From: Paenibacillus sp. FSL W8-0426
Lineage (GTDB): Bacteria; Bacillota; Bacilli; Paenibacillales; Paenibacillaceae
Length of the DNA: 64,000 bases
Direction of reading: 5' to 3'
Assembly: GCF_037969725.1 (NCBI RefSeq)
Contig: NZ_CP150203.1
Coordinates: 450,001 to 514,000 of the forward strand
Below, in pieces: positions 25,071 through 33,150 of this stretch. The first letter of the stretch is position 1. Every line of letters begins with the position of its first letter. The notes under the pieces were generated by a model. The model was not told the DNA's origin. It did not search any database and saw only the letters and a program-made list of their open reading frames with translations. The translations under genes and the position numbers were made by a program.

Positions 25071-26180
25071 ATGGGCATGAAAGGTTTAAGAGCAGGATTC
25101 AAGGCAACCCTAGCCTTGATCGTGGCGTGCGTTGCGCTGATTCCATCGCTGGCCATGGCGGCCGCAGGAGATATCACATCCATTAAAATTGTAAGTAATA
25201 CGGATAAAATGAGCGTTTCCGAAACGGCCTCGTTGAAAGTGATGGCGGTGGTGGAAGGATTCGATAACGAGCAGGACGTCACGGCTGGCGTGACATGGTC
25301 GTCGAGCAATGCCAAAGTCGCTACCGTAACGAAAGGCAAGATCAAAGCCGTAGGTGCGGGAGAAGCGACCATCGTCGCCCAGGTGGATAACGAGAAAGCG
25401 CAGTTTGCCGTGCAGGTACAGGAGAAAATCAAAAAGATCAAGGCATCGCCGAGCTCTTATAATTTTGTCAAAGGCAAGGAGAGCGCATTGCCCAAAGTAA
25501 CGATCGTGCGAACGAGCGGTAAAGAAGAGGACGTCACTTCCCAAATCGTCTGGACAGTTTCCAAGCCATCCGCCGTCGTGGAAAATGGGAAAATCAAAGG
25601 GGTGGAACCGGGACGCGTGCTGCTGCAAGGAAAATACGGCTCAACCACGGTCAAAGTCCCTGTAGCGATTACCGATATCATCGCCAAGGTGGAGGTTACG
25701 CCATCGGCCATCCAGATGAACATCAAGAAGTCCAAAGCTCTTAAGGTCATCGGTACCTATGAGAACGGCAAAACGGTGAACTTGTCGAAGCAAGTGACCT
25801 GGACATCGTCTAATCCCACTGTGGCCACGGTCAAAAATGGCACGGTCAAAACGCTGACAGAAGGCAAGGCCACATTGACGGGTGTGTACCAGAATCAGAC
25901 CGTCAAAACGGAAGTGACCGTGGTGCCTCTGCTCAAAAAGCTGATCAGCAGCACCAAAAAGCTGGTCTTGTCTCCTCAGGGCACAGCAACGGTGAGCGTT
26001 ATGGCCCAGTATGACACAGGAAAGACCGCCTTGGTAACGAGTGACGCGGTATGGAGCAGCAATAAGCCAAGCGTGGTCACGGTTTCGAATGGCAAAATCC
26101 AGGCCGTTGGCAAAGGCAAGGCTTCCGTGGTCGTCAAATGGAACAACAAAAAACTTACGATTCCGGTGACGGTAAAATAG
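25071..26180 (+). CDS. Secreted protein with four bacterial Ig-like (Big_2) repeats
   Basis: A 369-residue exported protein. The N-terminal signal peptide ends near AMAAAGD. Four Big_2 repeats follow, each ending with a W..S.P.V..V..G.I..V..G.A.. motif (for example WSSSNAKVATV and WTSSNPTVATV). There is no catalytic domain and no sorting signal. Such proteins are cell-surface adhesion or matrix modules. The start at 25071 is best placed relative to GGGAG, though 25065 and 25077 are also possible. A TATAAT box lies at 25033-25038. Confidence 0.85.
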   Translation: MGMKGLRAGFKATLALIVACVALIPSLAMAAAGDITSIKIVSNTDKMSVSETASLKVMAVVEGFDNEQDVTAGVTWSSSNAKVATVTKGKIKAVGAGEATIVAQVDNEKAQFAVQVQEKIKKIKASPSSYNFVKGKESALPKVTIVRTSGKEEDVTSQIVWTVSKPSAVVENGKIKGVEPGRVLLQGKYGSTTVKVPVAITDIIAKVEVTPSAIQMNIKKSKALKVIGTYENGKTVNLSKQVTWTSSNPTVATVKNGTVKTLTEGKATLTGVYQNQTVKTEVTVVPLLKKLISSTKKLVLSPQGTATVSVMAQYDTGKTALVTSDAVWSSNKPSVVTVSNGKIQAVGKGKASVVVKWNNKKLTIPVTVK

Positions 26181-26229
26181 CAAGCTTGGTTCTGGTTTTA
26201 GTGGTATAATGTTAAAAAATGGAATGTTG

Positions 26230-26256
26230 AAGGGCGCTGGCAACGCCCTTTTTTTG
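26230..26256 (+). terminator. Intrinsic terminator after the Ig-repeat gene
   Basis: The 7-bp arms AAGGGCG and CGCCCTT enclose a 7-nt loop and are followed by a run of T. Confidence 0.85.
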
Positions 26257-26285
26257 TATCCTTTTGTACGATGGGAGGAAGATAC

Positions 26286-26351
26286 ATGAAAGATGCATCG
26301 ATCGTGGAATCGAACTCAAGCCTGGGGGAAATCGCATATGATACGGGTTGA
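26286..26351 (+). CDS. Possible 21-residue peptide
   Basis: An ATG at 26286 with a strong GGGAGGAAG site 6 nt upstream opens a 21-codon frame, ending with TGA at 26349-26351. The peptide is MKDASIVESNSSLGEIAYD plus TG. It lies 10 bases before the remains of a DUF2809 gene. It could be a leader, a small protein, or the surviving start of a deleted gene. Confidence 0.35.
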   Translation: MKDASIVESNSSLGEIAYDTG

Positions 26352-26360
26352 AATACAATC

Positions 26361-26783
26361 ATGACAATGCATAAGCAGAGGTGCGCCAGTAGTTTAAGAG
26401 GCGAACTGTTGTATTTGTCCGTGACATTGCTGGCGATGTCTGCCGGGTATGCCTCCAGGGCCTAAGGCGAGGTTTTGCCCGCATTTCTGCGAGAACATGC
26501 CGGGGATGCCTTATGGGCAGCTATGATTTATTTTGGAATCCGCCTAATATTCACGTCGTGGAGCAAGGGATGGTCAGCCTTTGCCGGATTGCTGTTCAGT
26601 TGGTTCATCGAATGCTCGCAGCTCATCCAGGTCCCGTGGTTGAACGAAATTCGTTCGACGACGCTAGGGGCACTTGTGTTGGGCCGGGGTTTTTTGGTCA
26701 TGGATCTCATGCGTTACGCCGTGGGGATATTGGGAGTTTGGTTTGTAGATCGATATGTGTTAAAGGCCGAAACCGAGCGTTGA
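26361..26783 (+). pseudogene. DUF2809-family membrane protein gene interrupted by an in-frame stop
   Basis: One frame runs from ATG 26361 to 26783, except for a TAA at 26463-26465. Around it the translation reads YASRA-stop-GEVLPAFLREHAGDALWAAM, which follows the DUF2809 pattern in which a Tyr or similar residue occupies the stop position. Restored, it would be about 140 residues with several TM helices, the family's usual size. No good ribosome site precedes 26361. Either the gene is decayed by a point change or the base was miscalled. Confidence 0.65.
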
Positions 26784-26838
26784 AAGAGATGCGGCAAGAG
26801 TGGTTCTTTTGAAACGGATTCGTCAGGAGGAAATGAAC

Positions 26839-27396
26839 ATGAATGTCGACAAATTATTTTCCGAATCGCCCGAATTCGAGACAGAACGTTTGCGGTTGAG
26901 ACGTCTGACCTTGGAGGATGTGCCTGAATATTTTGCGTTTGCCTCCGATCCGCTCGTCAGCCAGCACAGCCTCTGGAACTGTCATGAGACCATAGATGAT
27001 TCGGTCGGATATATTCGGCGGGTACTGGATCAATATGAACAGCAGACTGTGTACATTTGGGCCTTCATTTGGAAGGACACCGGGGAACTGATTGGGCGCG
27101 GGGGCGTATTCGACATGAACGAATCGATGCAGAGCGCCGAATTGGGATACGCGATATCGAGCAGGTACTGGAATATGGGCGTGGCCTCCGAAGCGATGCA
27201 GCCTGTTGTGAACTATTGCTTTCGCGAGCTGGGTTGCAACAGATTGGCAGGCAGGTGCAATGCGGGCAATATCGGTTCGGCCCGGGTGATGGAGAAACTC
27301 GGCATGTCGTATGAAGGTTTACTGCGCAAACAGTTGAAGATTAAAGGCGTGTTCACCGATCAGAAATTGTACGCACGCATCCGGGATGATCTATAA
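26839..27396 (+). CDS. GNAT acetyltransferase, RimJ/RimL type
   Basis: A 185-residue protein. The N-terminal FETERLRLRRLTLEDVPEYF and the C-terminal NIGSARVMEKLGMSYEGLLR are signatures of the Acetyltransf_3 (ribosomal protein acetyltransferase-like) group, and the CoA loop is in SSRYWNMGVASEAM. The start at 26839 has AGGAGGA 7 nt upstream. Substrates in this group include ribosomal proteins, antibiotics and small amines, so the specific role is open. Confidence 0.88.
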   Translation: MNVDKLFSESPEFETERLRLRRLTLEDVPEYFAFASDPLVSQHSLWNCHETIDDSVGYIRRVLDQYEQQTVYIWAFIWKDTGELIGRGGVFDMNESMQSAELGYAISSRYWNMGVASEAMQPVVNYCFRELGCNRLAGRCNAGNIGSARVMEKLGMSYEGLLRKQLKIKGVFTDQKLYARIRDDL

Positions 27397-27455
27397 TATT
27401 CGAAAGCGGATGCAAGACATCGAACGATTTTCGAATCATGGGGGGAGGGTCAAGT

Positions 27456-27791
27456 ATGATATACAGCATTATTTCCCGCGCAGCGTGGGAAGAGGTGTCG
27501 AAAGCAGAAGTGTACGCACCGGAAAGCTTGCAAAAAGAGGGATTTATCCATTGCTCCACCAAAGAACAGATTCCGTGGGTGGCATCGCAGTATTATGCCG
27601 GGCGTACCGATCTGGTGCTGCTGGGCATTGACGAAAAAGCATTGAAGCCGGAATTGGTTTATGAGGACCTATACGACTTGAATGAACTGTTCCCGCATAT
27701 ATACGGGGAGCTGAACCTGGATGCCGTGCAGAAAGTGATTCCGTTCGGTCCGAACGAAGACGGGACGTTTGCATTTCCTGTATCGGAATAA
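27456..27791 (+). CDS. DUF952-family protein
   Basis: A 111-residue protein with the DUF952 signatures SLQKEGFIHCS near residue 27 and the terminal HIYGELNLDAV region. This fold is related to ADP-ribosyl transferases but no activity is established. The ATG at 27456 follows GGGGGAGGG. It stands between the acetyltransferase and a DinB-like gene, with short gaps, and may be co-transcribed with them. Confidence 0.85.
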   Translation: MIYSIISRAAWEEVSKAEVYAPESLQKEGFIHCSTKEQIPWVASQYYAGRTDLVLLGIDEKALKPELVYEDLYDLNELFPHIYGELNLDAVQKVIPFGPNEDGTFAFPVSE

Positions 27792-27856
27792 TTGGAAGAT
27801 AAAGAATAGATGATGATGGCCTGATTTGACGAAAACATGGAGAGGATGCGGCGAGC

Positions 27857-28420
27857 GTGGATACGAACCGAATGTTTCTGGAGACGGCGGAAAAACAGTT
27901 TTTGTATTATAAACAGCTCGGCGAAAAAGCGATGGCCCAATTGGAGACAGAACAGCTCTTTCAGTCGTGGCATGAGGATACGAACAGCATCGGAGTCATT
28001 GTGAAGCATCTATGGGGAAACATGCTGTCCCGCTGGACAGACGTGCTGAATTCCGATGGCGAAAAGCCATGGCGCGAGCGCGACGCCGAGTTCGTCAACG
28101 ACATATCCACGCGCGAAGAGCTGATGGACAAATGGGAGGAAGGGTGGCAGTGCCTTTTGTCCGCGCTTCGTGCCTTTACGGCCGAGGATTTGGAACGCAT
28201 CATATATATTCGCAATGAAGGTCATACCGTCATGGAGGCCATTATCCGTCAACTCGCGCATTATCCCTATCATGTCGGGCAAATAGTCTATGCTGCCAAA
28301 ATGATCAAGGAGACGCCTTGGGACAGCCTGTCCATCCCTAGAAACGCTTCTGCCGATTATAATGGCGGCAAATTCGCCAAACCAAAGACGCGACGGCATT
28401 TCACCGAGGATGAGCTATAG
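27857..28420 (+). CDS. DinB-like DUF1572 protein
   Basis: A 187-residue four-helix protein of the DUF1572/DinB superfamily. Conserved histidines in VIVKHLWGNM and AHYPYHVGQI form the likely metal site. Start is GTG at 27857. Members act as metal-dependent thiol S-transferases or have unknown roles; there is no direct evidence of substrate here. Confidence 0.85.
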   Translation: MDTNRMFLETAEKQFLYYKQLGEKAMAQLETEQLFQSWHEDTNSIGVIVKHLWGNMLSRWTDVLNSDGEKPWRERDAEFVNDISTREELMDKWEEGWQCLLSALRAFTAEDLERIIYIRNEGHTVMEAIIRQLAHYPYHVGQIVYAAKMIKETPWDSLSIPRNASADYNGGKFAKPKTRRHFTEDEL

Positions 28421-28500
28421 CTTGGGGCTGTGATTCGTCAATAACATCTGAAGATGATCATCCATCCGTTTCGGGTGGAGACAGAAAGGAAGGAAAAGGG

Positions 28501-29091
28501 ATGACACATTTTGCATTGATTCGCCACGGAAGCACGGCATGGAACAAGGAGAAACGTTCTCAGGGCCAGACGGACAACCTGCTTGACGATGAAGGAAGAG
28601 AGCAGGCGAAATTGCTCGCCGAGCGGCTTAGCGGAGAACATTGGGATGCCATCTATGCCAGCGACCTGAAGCGCGCCAGTGAGACGGCCCGAATCATTGC
28701 GGAGCGTCTGGGCATTCAGGAGATTCATTTGGACGCGCGGCTGCGCGAAATGGGCGGCGGACAGGTGGAAGGCACGACGGAGGAAGAGCGCGTTGCAAAG
28801 TGGGGAGCGGATTGGAGCACCCTGGATTTGGGCAAAGAAGCACCCGAGGCCGGGACGGCAAGAGGCTCCGAAGTGTTGGAGGAAATATCGCGCGAGCATC
28901 CGGACGGGAAGGTATTGGTCGTTAGCCATGGAGCGATTTTACGCAATACGCTGCGCGGTCTCGTGCCCGATCTGGATGTAAGCGCCAAACTGTCCAACAC
29001 TTCGATTACCCGAATCATGACGGGGCAAAGAGGTTGGCAATGCGAGCTGTACAATTGCAGCGCGCACCTGGTCCCGTCCAAGGACGAATAA
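28501..29091 (+). CDS. Histidine phosphatase-family protein
   Basis: A 196-residue phosphatase. The catalytic RHGSTAWN is at residues 8-15, and the second histidine lies in VVSHGAILRN. Acidic and arginine residues of the pocket are present (ASDLKRASETARII). The ATG at 28501 follows GGAAGGAAAAG. Family members act on sugar phosphates or phosphoproteins; here the substrate is unknown. Confidence 0.9.
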   Translation: MTHFALIRHGSTAWNKEKRSQGQTDNLLDDEGREQAKLLAERLSGEHWDAIYASDLKRASETARIIAERLGIQEIHLDARLREMGGGQVEGTTEEERVAKWGADWSTLDLGKEAPEAGTARGSEVLEEISREHPDGKVLVVSHGAILRNTLRGLVPDLDVSAKLSNTSITRIMTGQRGWQCELYNCSAHLVPSKDE

Positions 29092-29157
29092 TCTACGGAT
29101 GCAGTCGCACTGAGAGGACAATGGGAACTGTTGAGGAGTGGGTGAAGGAGGGCTCGC

Positions 29158-29913
29158 ATGGCTGATCGGTCGTACATATGGACGAAGGAAACCTTATCTC
29201 CGCTTGGCGAGTCCGGCGTCGTGATTCGCTGCGGGGATATCATTTCCGAAGAAGTCCACCATCGGGTGATGTCTGTGTGTGCCTTGCTGGAGTCACAGGA
29301 TGTCATGGGAATCGTTGACGTTGTTCCGTCTTTTAATGCAGTTACCTTGTTCTTTGATCCCGTAAAGGTTGCGGCGTCAGCGCAGCTGTTGGAGAGGACG
29401 GCGATGCTGCCCTATGAGGCCATCTGCGGCTGGTTGTTGGAGCAGTTATCGGGCTTATCGGAGAATCAAGGCGCGGCGCCGCCGTCTCGAATCGTGACGA
29501 TTCCCGTCTGTTATGGCGGGGAGCTGGGTCCTGATTTGCAGCACGTCGCGAGCGTGAACGGGCTTGATGCCGATGAGGTTGTTTCGATCCATTCGGGGGC
29601 GGAATATTTGGTGCACATGATCGGTTTTGCACCGGGTTTCCCATACCTGGGCGGCTTGTCCGAGCGGATCGCCACACCGAGACGGGCGACGCCAAGACTT
29701 CGCGTCGAGGCCGGGACGGTGGGCATCGGCGGCAGTCAAACGGGAATCTATCCCGTGGCCACGCCCGGCGGATGGCAGTGTATTGGCAGGACGCCGCTTG
29801 CCTTGTTTGCGCCTGATCAATCCCCGCCCAGCTTGCTTGCAGCAGGGGACAGGGTCCGTTTTCAACCGATTACGCTTGAGGAATACCTTTCTCTGAAGGA
29901 GGGCTGTCCATGA
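29158..29913 (+). CDS. pxpB: 5-oxoprolinase subunit B (KipI)
   Basis: A 251-residue protein of the PxpB/KipI family. It shows MIGFAPGFPYLGGL and the GSQTGIYPVATPGGWQ loop, which are diagnostic. Together with PxpA and PxpC it is known to hydrolyse 5-oxoproline to glutamate using ATP. KipI in B. subtilis also inhibits the sporulation kinase KinA. AAGGAGGG lies ahead of the ATG, and the gene overlaps pxpC by 4 bases. Confidence 0.93.
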   Translation: MADRSYIWTKETLSPLGESGVVIRCGDIISEEVHHRVMSVCALLESQDVMGIVDVVPSFNAVTLFFDPVKVAASAQLLERTAMLPYEAICGWLLEQLSGLSENQGAAPPSRIVTIPVCYGGELGPDLQHVASVNGLDADEVVSIHSGAEYLVHMIGFAPGFPYLGGLSERIATPRRATPRLRVEAGTVGIGGSQTGIYPVATPGGWQCIGRTPLALFAPDQSPPSLLAAGDRVRFQPITLEEYLSLKEGCP

Positions 29914-30938
29914 GTATCGAGGTCATTCGTCCAGGAATGCTCTCCATCATTCAGGATGAGGGGCGAACCGGTTATCGAAAGTATGGCGTTCCGTCAGGTG
30001 GGGTGATGGATACCTTTGCTGCCCGGACAGCGAACATGCTTGTAGGCAACCCGCGTGAGGCTGCCGTGTTGGAAATGACGCTTAGCGGTCCAGAGCTCCG
30101 GTTTCGGGAAACCCGGCTCATTGCGTTGTGCGGTGCCGACATGTCCGCCATGGTAGACGGAAAGCCGGTGCCTCTCTGGCGTCCGGTTGTGATCCGGCAG
30201 GACAGCGTGCTGCGAATCGGGAGCTGCCGCTTGGGCATGCGCGGTTACATCGCTTTTGCTGGCGGCGTGGAAGTCCCACGGACGATGGGCAGCCGCAGCA
30301 CCGATCTCAAGACAGGCTTCGGCGGTCTGGATGGACGCCCATTGCGTGCAGGCGACAGGCTGTTCACGAGAGAGGGGAGCGGGGCAGCTCATGCCTTGTT
30401 GCATGTTATGGCTAAACGCGCCAAAGAGCAGGGGGAAGGAATGGCCGCCCCTTCGTGGCGCCTCTCCGAGTATGAAATTCCTGGCTATCGCACCGATCCT
30501 GTTCTGCGGGTTATGCCTGGCAAAGATCATGGGGAATTCACGGAGGAAAGCTTGCATCAGTTCTATCGGGATCGGTACATGGTCACCTCGGAATCGGATC
30601 GGATGGGATATCGCCTTAAAGGAGCGGCGCTGGAGCTTGCCCGGAAGGCGGATCGCTTATCCGAAGCCGTCGCGTACGGCACGGTTCAGGTACCCCCGGA
30701 TGGCCAGCCGATCGTGCTGATGGCCGATCATCAGACGGTTGGCGGTTATCCCGTCATCGCCCAGATCGCTCGTGTAGACCTGCCGCTGTTGGCACAGGCG
30801 AGGCCCGGTAACCGGGTTGCCTTTGCAAGGGTATCCCACGAGGAAGCGCAGCAGCTGCTTCTGCATCAGGAGAAAAGCATGCGGCAAGCGGAAATGTGGA
30901 TACGGCGAAAAATGAGCGAAATGGGGAATGAACGATGA
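29910..30938 (+). CDS. pxpC: 5-oxoprolinase subunit C (KipA)
   Basis: A 342-residue carboxyltransferase-domain 2 protein. The start IEVIRPGMLSIIQDEGR with YRKYGVPSGGVMD is the family signature, and GRSTD/TGFGGLDGRPL also matches. It overlaps both neighbours by 4 bases, so the three pxp genes are translated as one unit. It contributes ATP-dependent ring opening of 5-oxoproline with PxpA and PxpB. Confidence 0.93.
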   Translation: MSIEVIRPGMLSIIQDEGRTGYRKYGVPSGGVMDTFAARTANMLVGNPREAAVLEMTLSGPELRFRETRLIALCGADMSAMVDGKPVPLWRPVVIRQDSVLRIGSCRLGMRGYIAFAGGVEVPRTMGSRSTDLKTGFGGLDGRPLRAGDRLFTREGSGAAHALLHVMAKRAKEQGEGMAAPSWRLSEYEIPGYRTDPVLRVMPGKDHGEFTEESLHQFYRDRYMVTSESDRMGYRLKGAALELARKADRLSEAVAYGTVQVPPDGQPIVLMADHQTVGGYPVIAQIARVDLPLLAQARPGNRVAFARVSHEEAQQLLLHQEKSMRQAEMWIRRKMSEMGNER

Positions 30939-31696
30939 GTGCAGTCGACATCAACTGCGATCTTGGCGAAAGCTACGGCATTTATCGGATGGAATCGGAT
31001 AAACACATCCTGCCTTGGATTACCTCGGCCAACATTGCTTGCGGTTTTCATGCCGGCGATCCGGCAACGATGCGAAGCACCGTAGAGCTGGCATTGGAGC
31101 ATCAGGTTGCGATCGGGGCTCATCCGGGTCTGCCGGATCTTCAAGGTTTTGGCCGCAGGAGGATGGATGTTACGCCGCAGGAGACGTACGACATGATGGT
31201 CTATCAGATCGGCGCGCTGGATGCTTTCGTCCGCGCCCGGGGCGGTCGCATGCATCACGTCAAGCCGCATGGTGCTTTGTACAATATGGCCGCTGCGGAC
31301 GTTACATTGGCGGAAGCCGTTGCCGAGGCGGTATATCGCGTGCAGCCGGAACTGTATTTGTACGGCCTGGCCGGCAGCGCGTTGATCGAGGCCGCGGACC
31401 GGATCGGCGTGCGCAGCGTAAGCGAGGTGTTCGCGGACCGAACCTACGAGGCGGACGGAACGCTGAGATCACGGCAGCTGCCCGGAGCGGTCATTCATCG
31501 GTCCGACGAGGCTTTGGCACAGGTGCTGCGCATGGTGACTGAAGGCAGCGTACTGGCAGTGGACGGGACGGTTGTGCCGATCAAAGCGCAAACGATTTGC
31601 ATCCATGGCGACGGGCAGCAGGCTCTTGCTTTTGCCAAGGATATCCGAAATCTTCTTGAAGCCGAAGGGGTCACTTTGACAGCCATGAAACACTAA
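30935..31696 (+). CDS. pxpA: 5-oxoprolinase subunit A (LamB/YcsF)
   Basis: A 253-residue LamB/YcsF protein. The opening DINCDLGESYGIYRME and ANIACGFHAGDP are highly conserved, and HVKPHGALYNM completes the pattern. Last gene of the pxpBCA operon; no dedicated transporter gene is next to it here. Confidence 0.95.
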   Translation: MSAVDINCDLGESYGIYRMESDKHILPWITSANIACGFHAGDPATMRSTVELALEHQVAIGAHPGLPDLQGFGRRRMDVTPQETYDMMVYQIGALDAFVRARGGRMHHVKPHGALYNMAAADVTLAEAVAEAVYRVQPELYLYGLAGSALIEAADRIGVRSVSEVFADRTYEADGTLRSRQLPGAVIHRSDEALAQVLRMVTEGSVLAVDGTVVPIKAQTICIHGDGQQALAFAKDIRNLLEAEGVTLTAMKH

Positions 31697-31728
31697 CAAA
31701 GATCACAAGAAGTACAAAGGAGGGAAAC

Positions 31729-32193
31729 GTGGAAATGAAACCGATACGCAATTCGGCCAAAGCGGTCATCATACAGAACGGGCGGCTTCTGGTTATTAAA
31801 CTGGAGGACCAATACGGAACGGCATATGTTTTCCCCGGTGGCGGGCAGGAAAAGGGAGAAGAACTGAAGGATGCCGTTGCACGGGAATGCTTGGAGGAAA
31901 TTGGCCAGGCCGTGACGGTAGGGGAATTGCTGCATATTCGCGAGTACATCGGCAAAAACCACGAATTTGCCGAGTGGGACGAGGACGTACATCAAGTCGA
32001 ATTTTATTTCAAATGTCATCTGAATGACCCGGAAGCAAGCGAATTTGCGGGTTCCAATCCGGATGATCACCAAGTGGCGGTAGAATGGATACCCCTTGAG
32101 GACTTGCCGCAGGTAAGACTGTATCCGAAAACGATCGGCGAAATGCTTCTACGCCCTGAGCAGGCACGTATTTATTTGGGCGATTTGAACTAA
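31729..32193 (+). CDS. NUDIX hydrolase
   Basis: A 154-residue protein with a clear NUDIX box: GGGQEKGEELKDAVARECLEEIG at about 36-58 (G.....E.......REx.EE.G). The start may be GTG 31729 or ATG 31735; AAGGAGGG precedes both. The box predicts hydrolysis of a nucleoside diphosphate derivative. It is not obviously linked to its neighbours. Confidence 0.88.
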   Translation: MEMKPIRNSAKAVIIQNGRLLVIKLEDQYGTAYVFPGGGQEKGEELKDAVARECLEEIGQAVTVGELLHIREYIGKNHEFAEWDEDVHQVEFYFKCHLNDPEASEFAGSNPDDHQVAVEWIPLEDLPQVRLYPKTIGEMLLRPEQARIYLGDLN

Positions 32194-32282
32194 ACCTGCA
32201 GCGGATTCGCTCCCGGTGAGATGGGTACACTATAAGTATGTGAGATTTCCATCATATACACCATCCGGAAGGGAGCATGATC

Positions 32283-32699
32283 ATGAACCGAAACGAATTG
32301 GAGCAGCAGATCATAGGCGCTTTGGAAAACAATCCGTATTGCAGTTTTTCCACCGTGGAGAACGGAAAACCGAAAGCGAGATACATGGCACTGTTTAATG
32401 ATGGGTTGAACATCCATCTGGCTACGAATCGCCGTACCCATAAGGTAGAAGAGCTTGAGAACAATCCGAATGTCAGCTTGCTGCTGGGCTATGAAACGGG
32501 CGGTACCAAAGAAGTGGTCGAGATCGAAGGCACTTGCGAGGTTACCAAAAACGAACAGCTCCGTCAGGAGATTTGGAACGATGAGCTGAAGGCCTGGTTC
32601 GACGGACCGGATGATCCGAATTACGTGGTGCTGGATATTACGCCGCAGCGCATCGAATACACAGGCAAGGATCATGAACATCAAGTCTGGGAGCAATAA
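32283..32699 (+). CDS. PPOX-fold (pyridoxamine phosphate oxidase-like) protein
   Basis: A 138-residue split-barrel flavin-binding protein. It has NPYCSFSTVENGKPKARYMA and the VEELENNPNVSLLLGY pattern seen in general-stress protein 26-like proteins. The ATG at 32283 is favoured over 32277 because AAGGGAG lies 7 nt before it. It may bind FMN or F420; activity is not predictable. Confidence 0.82.
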   Translation: MNRNELEQQIIGALENNPYCSFSTVENGKPKARYMALFNDGLNIHLATNRRTHKVEELENNPNVSLLLGYETGGTKEVVEIEGTCEVTKNEQLRQEIWNDELKAWFDGPDDPNYVVLDITPQRIEYTGKDHEHQVWEQ

Positions 32700-32727
32700 T
32701 CAGAACCATATGCCTTCTAGGCAAGAC

Positions 32728-32759
32728 AGCCGTGAGGTCTCGGACTTTGCGGCTTTTTT
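32728..32759 (+). terminator. Weak intrinsic terminator
   Basis: AGCCG (32728-32732) can pair with CGGCT (32750-32754), followed by a T run to 32759. The stem is short with a large loop. Confidence 0.5.
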
Positions 32760-32809
32760 ATGTTGTTTATGCCATTTTTGGGGAAGGGCATGAATCGATG
32801 TGAAGTAAA

Positions 32810-32976
32810 TGTAATGTACGTATTTTACGTGTAATGTAAACTAATTTTAGGTAGAGTAATGACGTATAATGTCGAAAACACGCATGATTATGTAAACTTC
32901 CGAGGATATGTGCGGATAAAGTAAAAAATAATGCTTTTCAACCGCATCGCATTGCGTTATGATTTGGAATGTAAAC
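32810..32976 (+). promoter_or_regulatory. Repeat-rich promoter region of the nucleotidase gene
   Basis: Two copies of TGTAATGTA at 32810-32818 and 32830-32838 are 20 bp apart, with an inverted ACGTA...TACGT between them. The word ATGTAAAC occurs three times, at 32834, 32890 and 32969. A possible promoter is TTTTCA (32935-32940) with TATGAT (32958-32963). The rest of the 450-base gap before 33151 shows no gene. The regulator is unknown. Confidence 0.5.
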
Positions 32977-33150
32977 GTCGCACTTCAGATATGAGCAGAT
33001 ATTCATGTGAGTTTAGCTGACCTGAATCACGAATTGCAGTGCCCCAGGAAGCAAAGCATCCCACAGCCATGAATTCTGTCCTTTTGGCGTCTGTTCGTTT
33101 GCCCATTAAACGAAGGTTTGATTCAATGTACATAACCGGGAGGGGTTATT

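Noticed and set aside
33031..33090. GCAAAGC-containing stretch resembling part of a c-di-GMP (GEMM) riboswitch
   Set aside because: The other conserved blocks of the aptamer are missing, so I do not call it.
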